DNA of 32,159 bases. Source: an uncultured Eubacteriales bacterium (GTDB taxonomy: Bacteria; Bacillota; Clostridia; Oscillospirales; Oscillospiraceae). The notes under the pieces were generated by a model. The model searched no databases. It was given only the letters and a program-made list of their open reading frames with translations, and had not been told where the DNA came from. Location: the NCBI GenBank assembly GCA_900540635.1, contig UQGU01000025.1:1-32159 (forward strand). Reading direction: 5' to 3'. This document shows, in pieces, positions 1 through 7,254 of this stretch (position 1 is its first letter; every line of letters begins with the position of its first letter). Made by a program: the position numbers and the translations under genes.

Positions 1-56
1 ATGTGTTAGGCACGCCGCCAGCGTTCGTCCTGAGCCAGGATCAAACTCTCAAAAAA
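1..56 (-). rRNA. rrs: 16S rRNA, 5' end only (gene runs off the left edge)
   Basis: The reverse complement of 30-49 is exactly the universal 27F bacterial 16S primer site, and the following bases (GACGAACGCTGGCGGCGTG, CCTAACACAT) are the conserved start of helix 1 to helix 3. E. coli position 8 corresponds to base 49, which puts the mature 5' end near base 56. Only about 56 nt of roughly 1,500 lie in the window. The wording of the first 50 nt fits Clostridia but is too short for genus assignment. Transcription is from two promoters at 251-279 and 366-394. Confidence 0.97.
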
Positions 57-250
57 TTGTATCTAAAGCCCGAAGGCTTCAAATCAAGTTTTTGAATAAT
101 TCGCTCTTAGCAATATTACTCAAGAATTTTCGTTGGCTGTTTTTCGCTTACGCTTAAACAATTCCATTAATTGTCCAAGGTGTTCTAGTTTGTCTTTACG
201 TTATTCAATTTACAAGGTACAGCCGTTCGCGCTCTCGCTTGAACTTTTTT
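57..250 (-). other. 16S rRNA transcribed leader
   Basis: About 190 nt separate promoter P2 from the mature 16S end. No coding potential is seen. Read on the minus strand the leader contains ACCTTGTAAATTGAATAACG, the type of element that precedes rRNA in many clostridia and serves as a boxA/processing signal, and a small GAAGCCTTCGGGCTT hairpin just before the mature end. The role is inferred from position and known rRNA leaders. Confidence 0.6.
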
Positions 251-279
251 ATCTTAACACATTCTTAAGAACTTGTCAA
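251..279 (-). promoter_or_regulatory. rRNA promoter P2
   Basis: On the minus strand TTGACA (274-279) is followed after 17 bp by TAAGAT (251-256). It is preceded by an A-rich AAAAAAGTGC stretch that could act as an UP element. It lies about 190 nt upstream of the 16S 5' end. Confidence 0.75.
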
Positions 280-365
280 GCACTTTTTTCGCGTTTTTCG
301 AAGTTTTTAGAAGTGTTTTGTTGTCCTCCGGGCTGTTTGGGAGCCGTTCATCGGACAGCTTGCAT

Positions 366-394
366 ATGATACCACCTGAGTCCCCGTTTGTCAA
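366..394 (-). promoter_or_regulatory. rRNA promoter P1
   Basis: On the minus strand TTGACA (389-394) is followed after 17 bp by TATCAT (366-371), five of six consensus bases. The bases around the -35 (AAAAAGTGCTTGACAA) repeat those of P2 115 bp downstream, so the two promoters look like duplicates, a common arrangement upstream of rrn operons. Confidence 0.75.
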
Positions 395-534
395 GCACTT
401 TTTGACAAAAACTGACATTCTTTTTTGGTGGTTTTGTATAGAGACAGGTGTCCGCTTTTTGCGTACACCGAGCCCGGTTATTTGCCTGCGGCAGCGGTCC
501 CCCTCCCCCGTGGGGGAAGGTTTCGAGCGCGTGA
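395..534. other. intergenic spacer with GC hairpin
   Basis: No gene is visible. A C-rich/G-rich hairpin (CCCCC 505-509, GGGGG 512-516, loop GT, with flanking pairs) sits just upstream of the DUF1576 gene promoter. It resembles the arm of the palindromic intergenic repeat seen at the right edge of the window and may be a remnant of such an element. Confidence 0.4.
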
Positions 535-563
535 TTGACATTCCCTTGCTTCTCTTTTATAAT
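535..563 (+). promoter_or_regulatory. promoter of the DUF1576 membrane protein gene
   Basis: Perfect consensus sigma-A type promoter: TTGACA at 535-540, 17-bp spacer, TATAAT at 558-563. Transcription would start near 570, about 26 nt upstream of the ATG, leaving only a short leader with the GGAGG ribosome site at 584-588. Confidence 0.9.
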
Positions 564-595
564 AAACAAAAACGCTCGTTTTTGGAGGAAGGCCC

Positions 596-1945
596 ATGAA
601 AAAAATCAGAGACCTGCCGGAAAGCAGCTTTTTAAAGCTGTTCTTTTGCTTCTTCGCCGCCGCATTTCTGCTTGCTGCGGTCATCGCGCCGGATCGGGCA
701 CAGATATTTGCCGGTATGGAGCAAATCCTCAGCCAGCCCTGCAAGGTTCCCACCAACTATTTTGCCGTGGCAGGCTACAGCGCTACCTTTTTCAATATGG
801 GCCTTGTCTGCCTCATGTGCTTTGGTCTGTACCTGGCCTTCCGTGCGGAGCTGAACAACACCGCAACCATGGCCATCATCCTGACCACCGGCTTCGGCTC
901 CTGGGGCATCAACATTCAGAATATCTGGCCCACCATCTGGGGCACCATGCTGTTCTGCATTGTTAAAAGGAAGCCCATGCGGGAGTACGTCTCCACCATG
1001 CTGTTCACCACCGGCATTGCCCCGCTGATTACGGACCTTCTGATCCGCCACCCCTTCGACAGCGTGGTGGGCTACAGCGGAAAGGGGCTTTTGCTTGCCA
1101 TTGCCGTAGGCGTGGTCAGCGGCTTCTTTGTGCCTGCCGGGCTGAGCCATTCCCCCAGCGTGCACAAGGGCTACAATCTCTACAACGCGGCGCTGCCTGT
1201 GGGCATGGGGGCCTTCATTCTCCAGGCGCTGCTTTTCAACACCTTAGGTCTGGCGCTGCCCAGCGCCCCCCACGCAGACACGCTGAAAATTGCCTCCCGC
1301 CTGGGAGCCAACTGCTTCTGCGGCATTCTCTTTGGTCTTGCCATTCTGGCCGCCCTGGCCATGGGCTGCACGCCAAAGAAATACTGGGCTCTTATCTCCA
1401 GCAAAAAGCGAAGCCCCAGCATTACCGGCGGCTTTGGCAACGACGTATTCCTCATGAACTTTGGCGTTTTCGGGCTGTTCATCCTGGGCTACTACAATCT
1501 GGTAGGGGCCAGCTTCAACGGGGCCACCTTTGGCGTTATGTTCTGTATGCTCTCCACCTGCAATTCCGGCTCACACCCCCTGAATGCCTGGCCCATGCTG
1601 CTGGGCTACATGGTGGCATCGCCTCTGATGCACTGGCTGTCCCGGCTTGTAGGAGGACATTTTACCTATGTCATCAACACCCAGTCCATTCTCATCGGCG
1701 CCTGCTACTCCAACGGCATGACCCCCATTGTGGACAAGTACGGCCCCGGCCTGGGCTTCCTTTCCGGAATTCTGCACTTCCTGCTGGTGACCTCGGTGCC
1801 CCTGCTCCATGGCGGCTACTGCCTCTACAACGGCGGGCTCACCGCAGCCTTCATCTGCCTGATCCTCATGCCTACCGCCGAAGAGCTGCTCCCCATCCGG
1901 GAGCAGCGGCGGCTGCGGAAAGCAGAAAAGGCAGCAAAAAAGTAA
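596..1945 (+). CDS. DUF1576-family polytopic membrane protein
   Basis: This encodes a 449-residue integral membrane protein of unknown function. It has about ten hydrophobic segments and looks internally duplicated: two similar halves each hold a glycine- and asparagine-rich stretch (GLSHSPSVHKGYNLYNAALP near 185-205 and LLHGGYCLYNGGL near 400). Length and sequence character match the DUF1576 family (about 440 residues), recognised from memory. The start at 596 is supported by GGAGG 8 nt upstream and a consensus promoter ending at 563. It is monocistronic and closed by a bidirectional terminator. The C-terminus is a short basic cytoplasmic tail (REQRRLRKAEKAAKK). A transporter role is conceivable from topology but not shown. 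Confidence 0.75.
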   Translation: MKKIRDLPESSFLKLFFCFFAAAFLLAAVIAPDRAQIFAGMEQILSQPCKVPTNYFAVAGYSATFFNMGLVCLMCFGLYLAFRAELNNTATMAIILTTGFGSWGINIQNIWPTIWGTMLFCIVKRKPMREYVSTMLFTTGIAPLITDLLIRHPFDSVVGYSGKGLLLAIAVGVVSGFFVPAGLSHSPSVHKGYNLYNAALPVGMGAFILQALLFNTLGLALPSAPHADTLKIASRLGANCFCGILFGLAILAALAMGCTPKKYWALISSKKRSPSITGGFGNDVFLMNFGVFGLFILGYYNLVGASFNGATFGVMFCMLSTCNSGSHPLNAWPMLLGYMVASPLMHWLSRLVGGHFTYVINTQSILIGACYSNGMTPIVDKYGPGLGFLSGILHFLLVTSVPLLHGGYCLYNGGLTAAFICLILMPTAEELLPIREQRRLRKAEKAAKK

Positions 1946-1950
1946 AAAAG

Positions 1951-1987
1951 TCCCACAGAAATGGGAGAAAGTTCCATTTCTGCGGGA
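1951..1987. terminator. bidirectional rho-independent terminator
   Basis: A 14-bp stem (TCCCACAGAAATGG / CCATTTCTGCGGGA, one mismatch) with a 9-nt loop is followed by TTTTC on the plus strand and preceded by an A-run that reads as a T-run on the minus strand. It can end both the DUF1576 gene and the convergent ABC importer operon, whose last stop is at 1991. Confidence 0.85.
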
Positions 1988-1990
1988 TTT

Positions 1991-2554
1991 TCATATCTCT
2001 ATGATCTCTGCCCCCAGGGCTTCGGCGTCCTCCCGGCTGTGGGTGACCAGCAGCACAATAGCTTCCTTGGGATACGCCCGGATGGCGTCCAGCGCCTTGC
2101 GGCGGTTGTCCTCGTCCAGCCCCGTAAAGGGCTCATCCAGCACCAGCAGCTCCCCGCCGTAGAGCAGAGCCCTAGCCAGGGCCGACCGGCGCTGCTGGCC
2201 GCCGGAGAGGTTGGCGGCCGGGGTATCCAGGCAGTCCGTCAGATCCAGCCGGGTCAGCATGGCGGTGATCTCCGTCTCCGGGAAGCGGCTGCCCAGCACC
2301 AGGCGCAGATTGCCCCGGACGGTCAGCTCCGGGATCAGGCGGCTTTCCTGGAAAACCGCGCTTTTTTTCCCGGGAACGCCGGTGATTTTTCCACCGTCCG
2401 GCTTTTCCAGCCCCAGAATCAGCCGCAGCAGGGTGGTTTTGCCCACACCGGAAGGGCCCATCAGCGCATAGCGCCCTCCGGGAGCCAGGACGGCGCTGAA
2501 ATGGGACAGCACCGGCTTGCCGCCATATGCCTTGGAAACGTTCTGAAGCTCCAT
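1991..2554 (-). CDS. ABC importer ATPase, TauB/SsuB type
   Basis: This 187-residue ATP-binding subunit energises uptake together with the two genes upstream. Visible motifs: Walker A GPSGVGKTT (33-41), Q-loop Q69, signature LSGGQQRR (116-123), Walker B LLVLDEP (136-142) and the switch histidine in LLVTHS near 170. It is about 60 residues shorter than usual family members, lacking the C-terminal extension but keeping every catalytic motif, so it should be active. A GGGAGGG ribosome site lies 6 nt before the ATG and only 1 nt separates it from the permease stop codon, implying translational coupling. It is last in the operon, ending at the shared terminator. Confidence 0.9.
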   Translation of the reverse strand: MELQNVSKAYGGKPVLSHFSAVLAPGGRYALMGPSGVGKTTLLRLILGLEKPDGGKITGVPGKKSAVFQESRLIPELTVRGNLRLVLGSRFPETEITAMLTRLDLTDCLDTPAANLSGGQQRRSALARALLYGGELLVLDEPFTGLDEDNRRKALDAIRAYPKEAIVLLVTHSREDAEALGAEIIEI

Positions 2555-2555
2555 A

Positions 2556-3332
2556 TCAGCCCTCCCACCGGATCGCCCGGTTCACGCAAAGATCCAGCAG
2601 CCACAAAAACGCCTTTTCAAACAGAATGCTGACGGCCACCAGCAGCACCGTCCAGGCGAACAGGTCACTGATTTCCAGATACACCTTGGCATCGTACAGC
2701 ATCCCACCCACGGAACGGTTGGCAACAGCCATGACTTCTGCCGCCACTCCCGCCTTCCAGCACAGGCCCAGGGCCACATGGCAGGCGGATTTCAGATAGG
2801 GGGCAAGGCTGGGCAGAATGATGCACCGCACCCGACGCAGTCCGGACAAACGGAACACCCGGGCCATCTCCAGCAGCTGCGGGTCTGCCTCCCGAATGCC
2901 CTGCAGCGCATTGGCATACAGCACAGGGAGCACCATGAGAAAGGCAATGAAGGCGCTGATGCGCCGGCTGGACAGCCACAGCAGCGCAATGACAATAAAG
3001 GAGGCCACCGGCACCGTCTGAATGGCCAGAATATAGGGCCGCAGCAGGGTCTCCACCCAAGGAAACCGGGCGGACAGGGCCGCCAGAACCAGGGCCGCCA
3101 GAAATGCCAGGAAAAAACCCAGGCTGATGCGGCCAAAGGTGAAGCCCAGAGCCTCCCAGGTGGTCTTATCTCCCAGCAGCCCGATCACACGCCGGGCCAC
3201 CTGAACAGGCCCCACCAGCAGCAGCCGGTTGTGGATCAGCGCCGCTGCCAGCTGCCAGACGCAAAGGGCCAAAAGGGCAGCAAAAAGCTTTGCTGCCCTT
3301 CCGGTTGGATCAAATTTCGGTTTACGCGCCAT
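2556..3332 (-). CDS. ABC importer permease, TauC/SsuC type
   Basis: A 258-residue membrane permease with about six hydrophobic segments. The coupling loop that contacts the ATPase is visible as EADPQLLEMARVFRLSG followed by RRVRCIILPSLAPYL, the EAA-type motif of binding-protein-dependent permeases, here close to the SsuC/TauC form. An in-frame upstream start at 3395 would add 21 residues inside the preceding gene; the ATG at 3332 (MARKPKFDPTGR) is preferred because it overlaps the substrate-binding protein stop by 11 nt, typical of coupled translation, and gives the usual family length. The likely substrate class is sulfonate, taurine, nitrate or a thiamine precursor-like molecule; which one cannot be decided. 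Confidence 0.88.
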   Translation of the reverse strand: MARKPKFDPTGRAAKLFAALLALCVWQLAAALIHNRLLLVGPVQVARRVIGLLGDKTTWEALGFTFGRISLGFFLAFLAALVLAALSARFPWVETLLRPYILAIQTVPVASFIVIALLWLSSRRISAFIAFLMVLPVLYANALQGIREADPQLLEMARVFRLSGLRRVRCIILPSLAPYLKSACHVALGLCWKAGVAAEVMAVANRSVGGMLYDAKVYLEISDLFAWTVLLVAVSILFEKAFLWLLDLCVNRAIRWEG

Positions 3333-4383
3333 AATAGAAAGCGTCGTCCGGCAGAGCGCCGCCCACTGCGGCAGGGTTCTGCTCGAACAGCACATTCAGG
3401 CAGCCGCCCAGAGCATCCTTCATTTCGCTGCCGGTGATGCACACGATGTTGCACTGGGGGATGGCCTTCTTTGCGATAGGCTCCTTGACGATCTCGTACT
3501 GTCCGCAGGCAGCGGCGGCATCGTCCACATTTTCATTGACCCAGGCGGCGCTTTCGGCGAAGTCCGCCAGGAACTTTTCAACGGCCTGGGGGTTCTCCTC
3601 GGCAAAGCCCTTGCGGACCAGGATGCAGGCGGTGGTGCACAGGCTGCTATTTCCCACCTTCTCCCACTCATCGGAGACGGACAGGGCCACCCGGAAGCCC
3701 TCGCCCAGCTGGGCGGCAGCGGCAGTCACATAGGGCTGGGGCAGCATGGCAATGCCGGTGCCCTGGTCATTCAGGGTGGCTACCACTTCGCTGGGCTCGC
3801 TCTTCCACTCGATGGTCAGGTCCTTGTCGGGGTCCAAGCCGTTCTGGGTCAGCACATAGCGCAGGAAGTATTCCGGTGTAGAGCCCTTGCCGGTGGCATA
3901 CAAGGTCTTGCCCTTCAGGTCCGCCACGGACTGGACGGTTTCCCCGTTGAATTCGGCAATGTACAGCACGCCCAGGACATTGACGGCCAGCGCCTGCACA
4001 CCGCCCTCGGTTTTATTATAAAGAACGGAAGCCAGGTTGGCGGGAACGGACACAATGTCCAGCTCCCCCTGGAGGATCATGGGGGTCAGCTCATCGGCGG
4101 CGCCTTTGATGGTGTAGGTATAGCCGGAATCGGGGTTTTCGTCGGCAGTCCGGAACAGCTTGACCATGCCGATGCCGGTGGGGCCGGTCATGGCACCCAG
4201 ACGCACGGGAACGGCAGGCTCCGTGGGGGCGGCAGTGGTTTCGGCCGTGGTCTCAACCGTGGTCTCGGCAGCAGGGGCCGCAGTGGTTTCGGCGGTGGCA
4301 GCCGTGCCGGAGGTACTGCCGCAGCCTGCAAGCAGGCCCACCGTCAGCGCCAGCAGGCAGAGAATGGATGTGATCTTTTTCAT
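3322..4383 (-). CDS. ABC importer substrate-binding lipoprotein, NMT1/TauA-like
   Basis: A 353-residue lipoprotein that captures the importer's substrate outside the membrane. Residues 1-21 are a lipoprotein signal (MKKITSILCLL ... LLAGC, lipidated Cys21). A low-complexity Thr/Ala/Glu linker (about 22-55) leads to a two-lobed periplasmic-binding domain. Features such as LGAMTGPTGIGMVKL, GELDIVSVPANLASVLY and LKGKTLYATGKGSTPEYFLR match the NMT1/TauA fold. The start at 4383 was chosen over an upstream in-frame start at 4440 because AAGGAG lies just before it and the signal peptide begins there. It is first gene of the operon with the permease and ATPase, and divergent from a Crp/Fnr regulator. 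Confidence 0.88.
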   Translation of the reverse strand: MKKITSILCLLALTVGLLAGCGSTSGTAATAETTAAPAAETTVETTAETTAAPTEPAVPVRLGAMTGPTGIGMVKLFRTADENPDSGYTYTIKGAADELTPMILQGELDIVSVPANLASVLYNKTEGGVQALAVNVLGVLYIAEFNGETVQSVADLKGKTLYATGKGSTPEYFLRYVLTQNGLDPDKDLTIEWKSEPSEVVATLNDQGTGIAMLPQPYVTAAAAQLGEGFRVALSVSDEWEKVGNSSLCTTACILVRKGFAEENPQAVEKFLADFAESAAWVNENVDDAAAACGQYEIVKEPIAKKAIPQCNIVCITGSEMKDALGGCLNVLFEQNPAAVGGALPDDAFYYGA

Positions 4384-4433
4384 GGTTTCTCCTTCTTTTA
4401 CAGGTGCGGAAGAGAATGCCTCCCCTCCGCACC

Positions 4434-4462
4434 TTGACATTATAAACGGATTGTACTATACT
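4434..4462 (+). promoter_or_regulatory. promoter of the Crp/Fnr-type regulator gene
   Basis: TTGACA (4434-4439), 17-bp spacer and TATACT (4457-4462) give a near-consensus promoter reading to the regulator. On the minus strand TATAAT (read from 4439-4444) can serve the importer operon but lacks a good -35, as expected for an activator-dependent promoter. Confidence 0.8.
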
Positions 4463-4477
4463 TGCCCCGTAGAATTC

Positions 4478-4493
4478 CGTTGCATTTGCAACG
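4478..4493. promoter_or_regulatory. candidate Crp/Fnr-type operator
   Basis: Perfect palindrome CGTTGCA-TT-TGCAACG in the divergent intergenic region. It lies about 10 nt after the predicted start of the regulator transcript and about 53 nt upstream of the predicted importer start. That placement fits autorepression of the regulator and activation of the importer. Binding by the adjacent regulator is inferred. Confidence 0.55.
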
Positions 4494-4508
4494 CTCAAGG
4501 AGGCTCCC

Positions 4509-5201
4509 ATGAATCCGCAGCAGAGAAAGGTTGTCCACGAGTGTGGGCTTTTCGCAGGCATTGGGCCGGAACAGGCAGATGCCATGCTGAGCTGCCTGAA
4601 CGCCCGGCAGGAGCACTATGCCAAAAACACCGTGGTCTGGAACATCGGCGACACCCTCCATGCCTGCGCCCTGGTACTGTCCGGGTGCCTGCGGGCCGAG
4701 AGCGTCAATGCCTCCGGGGAGCACCTGCTCATGGCCAACCACCGGGCGGGGGCCCTGGTGGGGGATGTGCTCATGGCCACCCCGGGAAGCCAAAGCCCCG
4801 TCTATGTCGTCGCCTCAGAGGACAGCGAGCTGCTGTTTCTCCCCTTCCACCGGATCATGAGCGGCTGCGCGGAGAGCTGCGAATGGCACGCGAAGCTGCG
4901 GGAAAATCTGGTGTCCGAAATCGCCATGAAGTTCTGGGCCCAGCGGCAGCGGACGCTGTACCTCTCCGCCAAATCCCTGCGGCAGCGCATCTCCATGCGG
5001 CTGTATGACGAATACAGCCGCACCGGCAGCCTGACCTTCTCCCTGGGGGGCACCCGGGAGGACCTGGCGGATTTTCTGGGGGCCAACCGCAGCGCCCTGT
5101 CCCGGGAAATTGCCCGGATGAAGGAAGAGGGAATTCTGGACTACTATAAGGATACCTTCCGGATTCTGTCCCTGGAAAAGCTGACAAAAGACGTGGGATA
5201 G
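4509..5201 (+). CDS. Crp/Fnr-family transcriptional regulator
   Basis: A 230-residue regulator with an N-terminal cyclic-nucleotide-binding-like beta-barrel (about 10-130) and a C-terminal winged helix. The recognition region is GGTREDLADFLGANRSALSREIARMKEEG (about 180-208), typical of Crp/Fnr proteins of Clostridia. The effector pocket lacks an obvious cAMP-binding signature, and no Fnr-type Cys cluster is seen at the N-terminus, so the ligand is unknown. The start is supported by AAGGAGG 6 nt upstream. It is divergent from the ABC importer, with a palindrome between them, making control of that importer the natural inference. Confidence 0.88.
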   Translation: MNPQQRKVVHECGLFAGIGPEQADAMLSCLNARQEHYAKNTVVWNIGDTLHACALVLSGCLRAESVNASGEHLLMANHRAGALVGDVLMATPGSQSPVYVVASEDSELLFLPFHRIMSGCAESCEWHAKLRENLVSEIAMKFWAQRQRTLYLSAKSLRQRISMRLYDEYSRTGSLTFSLGGTREDLADFLGANRSALSREIARMKEEGILDYYKDTFRILSLEKLTKDVG

Positions 5202-5221
5202 CTTTTCTCTGTTTCTTTTCG

Positions 5222-5253
5222 GTTTAGAATAAAAGTTTAAGATATGTTTAAGA
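5222..5253 (+). promoter_or_regulatory. 11-bp-phased direct repeat upstream of the YjdF-like gene
   Basis: GTTTAAGA occurs at 5235-5242 and again at 5246-5253, exactly one helical turn apart, with a related GTTTAGA at 5222-5228. Such spacing is common for OmpR-class regulators. No convincing core promoter was found here, and no regulator is assigned. Confidence 0.35.
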
Positions 5254-5287
5254 ATAAGGGAAAAACAGAAGTGGAAGGACACGGCCC

Positions 5288-6001
5288 ATGAAAAATACAA
5301 CAAAGTTCGGAAAATTCCTGTATATCACCGTTACGCTCAGCTTTATTGTGCCCATTGTCTACCTGATCCTGCGGATGATCTTCGGCAGCTCCGCCAGCAC
5401 CAGTGAAGCGGGCTACCACTCGGAATCCGACTATCTGCTGATGCTGATGCAGTGCATTCTCGGTCTCATCACCATCCACCTGCCCAGCATCCTGGAGCGG
5501 AAATTTCATTTTGTCCTGCCCAGCCTGCTCTACGGCTTCTACATCGTGTTCCTGTACTGCGCCATTTTCCTGGGCGAGGTAAGGAGCTTCTACTATCTGG
5601 TACCCCAGTGGGACAGCATCTGCCACTTTTGCAGCAGCATGATGATGGGCTTCTTCGGGCTCATGGTCGTCACCATCCTCAACCGGGACCAGCATCTGGC
5701 CGTCAGCCTGTCCCCCTTCTTCGTGTGCCTGTTTGCCTTCTGCTTCTCCGTGTCCCTGGGCTCCATCTGGGAGATCTATGAATTCGCCGCTGACGGCCTG
5801 TTCGGCATGAATATGCAGAAATTTATGCTGGCGGACGGCACGGTGCTTGTGGGCCACGCAGCACTGGCCGACACTATGAAGGATATTATTGTGGATGTGC
5901 TCGGCTCTTTGCTGGCCTCCGTCATCGGCTTCTTCTCCATCCGTAGGGGAAAGGGCTGGTATATCCCCACCCTGACCAACGAAAAGGAGAACGAGCAATG
6001 A
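5288..6001 (+). CDS. YjdF/DUF2238-like membrane protein
   Basis: A 237-residue membrane protein with about six hydrophobic segments. Charged and polar residues conserved in the YjdF/DUF2238 group lie in or beside the membrane: WDSICHFCSSMMMGFFG (about 112-128), WEIYEFAADGLFG (about 162-174) and DTMKDIIVDVLGS (about 200-212). The family has no established activity. The start has GGAAGGA upstream at usual distance. Its stop overlaps the CdsA-type gene by the sequence ATGA, so the two are translated together, hinting at an envelope-lipid context. The family call is from memory and moderately secure. Confidence 0.65.
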   Translation: MKNTTKFGKFLYITVTLSFIVPIVYLILRMIFGSSASTSEAGYHSESDYLLMLMQCILGLITIHLPSILERKFHFVLPSLLYGFYIVFLYCAIFLGEVRSFYYLVPQWDSICHFCSSMMMGFFGLMVVTILNRDQHLAVSLSPFFVCLFAFCFSVSLGSIWEIYEFAADGLFGMNMQKFMLADGTVLVGHAALADTMKDIIVDVLGSLLASVIGFFSIRRGKGWYIPTLTNEKENEQ

Positions 6002-6783
6002 AACAGAGAACTTTGACCAGTGTCGTGCTGGCCCTGCTTTCCATGGTCCTGCTGGGCTGCTTTCACCTGCCCTGGGTGCCCCAGCTGATTGCAATCCTGC
6101 TGGGCTGCGGCGCGGTATGGGAAATTCTGGGGGCCAACGGCATCCGGAATAAAGGCAGCTACGCCGCCGGTCTGTTTCTGGCCGTCATCATCCCTCTGTT
6201 CTCCCTGACGGAGAAGGTCTGGTGGATGGCCGCCGCCCTGGTGCTGGGCCTGGGCTTCTTTACATACCTGATGACGCGCATCGGCAAGCAGGCCCCCGCC
6301 TGGGTGGCCGCGCCGGAAATCGTCCTGGCCCTGAGCCTCTATCGGGGTCTGGCCTGCTATGGGGAGATCCCCCACGGTGCCTTCTTCCTGTGCCTGACAG
6401 GGCTCATCTGCGCCCTGACCGACATCTTCGCCTATCTGGTTGGCAGCCGCTTCGGCCGCCGCAAGCTGGCCCCCAAGGTCAGCCCCGGTAAGAGCATCGA
6501 GGGTGCGCTGGGCGGCCTGGGCATCACCGTGGTGCTGATTGTGCTGGTATTTGGGCGATTCTTCGACGATATTGGCACGCTGGTGCTGTACACGGCGGTG
6601 GTTTCCATTTTGGGACAGTTCGGTGACCTGTCCATGTCCGCCGTGAAGCGGGTGGCCGGTGTCAAGGACTTCGGCCATATCTTCCCCGGCCACGGCGGCA
6701 TTCTGGACCGCTGCGACAGCCTCATGTACCCCCTGGCCTTTACCTGGCTGCTGTACTGCGCCCAAATCTGGATTTTTGTATAA
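5998..6783 (+). CDS. cdsA: phosphatidate cytidylyltransferase (CDP-diglyceride synthase)
   Basis: A 261-residue membrane enzyme that makes CDP-diacylglycerol from CTP and phosphatidate, the branch point for phospholipid synthesis. About eight membrane segments are visible. The family signature is intact near the C-terminus: S..KR followed by KDFG, FPGHGGILDRCDS (about 232-244), including the metal-binding aspartates. Length is normal for CdsA. The start ATG overlaps the preceding stop by 4 nt. This copy stands alone, without the dxr, uppS or frr neighbours often found beside cdsA, so it may be a second paralogue; that is an inference from context only. Confidence 0.92.
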   Translation: MKQRTLTSVVLALLSMVLLGCFHLPWVPQLIAILLGCGAVWEILGANGIRNKGSYAAGLFLAVIIPLFSLTEKVWWMAAALVLGLGFFTYLMTRIGKQAPAWVAAPEIVLALSLYRGLACYGEIPHGAFFLCLTGLICALTDIFAYLVGSRFGRRKLAPKVSPGKSIEGALGGLGITVVLIVLVFGRFFDDIGTLVLYTAVVSILGQFGDLSMSAVKRVAGVKDFGHIFPGHGGILDRCDSLMYPLAFTWLLYCAQIWIFV

Positions 6784-6786
6784 GGC

Positions 6787-6815
6787 TTGCTTTTTTCTGC
6801 GCAATACCCTATAAT
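6787..6815 (+). promoter_or_regulatory. promoter of the DUF1292 gene
   Basis: TTGCTT (6787-6792), 17-bp spacer, TATAAT (6810-6815), starting directly after the cdsA stop codon. Transcription would begin near 6822, 25 nt before the ATG. Confidence 0.75.
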
Positions 6816-6846
6816 GACCCTATCAACAGTAAAGGAGCCCATCATT

Positions 6847-7146
6847 ATGGACAATGAAATTCTGAACAACGAAGAAGAGGAAGAAACCAGCATCCTGACC
6901 CTCACCGATGAGAACGGCGTGGACACGGACTTTGAATACCTGGACTGCATTCCTTACCAGGGCAAGGAATATCTGGTCCTGCTGCCCGCCGATGAGGCTG
7001 CCACGGATGTGGTCATCCTGGAGGTAGAGCCTGTGGACGAGGAGACCGAGAACTATCTGTCCGTTCAGGACGAGGACCTGCTGAACGCCGTGTACGACAT
7101 CTTCAAGGAGAAGTACAAGGATGTTCTGACCTTTGAAGAGGAATAA
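6847..7146 (+). CDS. DUF1292-family acidic protein
   Basis: A 99-residue, strongly acidic cytosolic protein. The core ILTLTDENGVDTDFEYLD followed by YQGKEYLVLLP and VVILEVEP is the DUF1292 pattern, and the DEDLLNAVYDIFKEKY tail is typical of the group. Its function is unknown; in many Firmicutes relatives lie beside mreB- or yrrK-type genes. The start at 6847 was chosen because AAAGGAG lies 9 nt upstream and the promoter's transcription start (about 6822) lies after an earlier in-frame ATG at 6787. It has its own promoter and abuts the left IS remnant 15 nt downstream. Confidence 0.85.
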   Translation: MDNEILNNEEEEETSILTLTDENGVDTDFEYLDCIPYQGKEYLVLLPADEAATDVVILEVEPVDEETENYLSVQDEDLLNAVYDIFKEKYKDVLTFEEE

Positions 7147-7161
7147 ACAGCAAAATACTGC

Positions 7162-7183
7162 GGGCGTGTTGCAAAAAACGCCC
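7162..7183 (+). terminator. GC hairpin at the left IS end
   Basis: GGGCG (7162-7166) pairs with CGCCC (7179-7183) and is followed by AATAAAAAAA. It lies 15 nt after the DUF1292 stop and could end that transcript, although the tract after the stem is A-rich rather than T-rich. The right-hand IS copy has lost the perfect pairing. Confidence 0.3.
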
Positions 7184-7186
7184 AAT

Positions 7187-7236
7187 AAAAAAACCACATC
7201 GACCATCCCAAAAGGGTTGGCTGATGTGGTTTTTTG
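7187..7236 (+). terminator. terminator-like hairpin inside the left IS
   Basis: AAAAAACCACATC (from 7188) pairs with GATGTGGTTTTTT (7223-7235), bracketing smaller pairings, with a T-run after the stem. IS elements often carry such a hairpin ahead of the transposase to block read-through. The same structure recurs in the right-hand copy. Confidence 0.7.
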
Positions 7237-7254
7237 CGTTAGAATTAAACTACC

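Noticed and set aside
3229..4437. A 402-residue open frame on the plus strand opposite the substrate-binding protein gene
   Set aside because: It is glycine- and histidine-rich without any domain, lies antisense to a gene with a signal peptide and clear fold, and has no ribosome site.
5237..6094. A 285-residue minus-strand frame over the YjdF-like gene
   Set aside because: His/Gln/Gly-rich shadow of a membrane protein gene.
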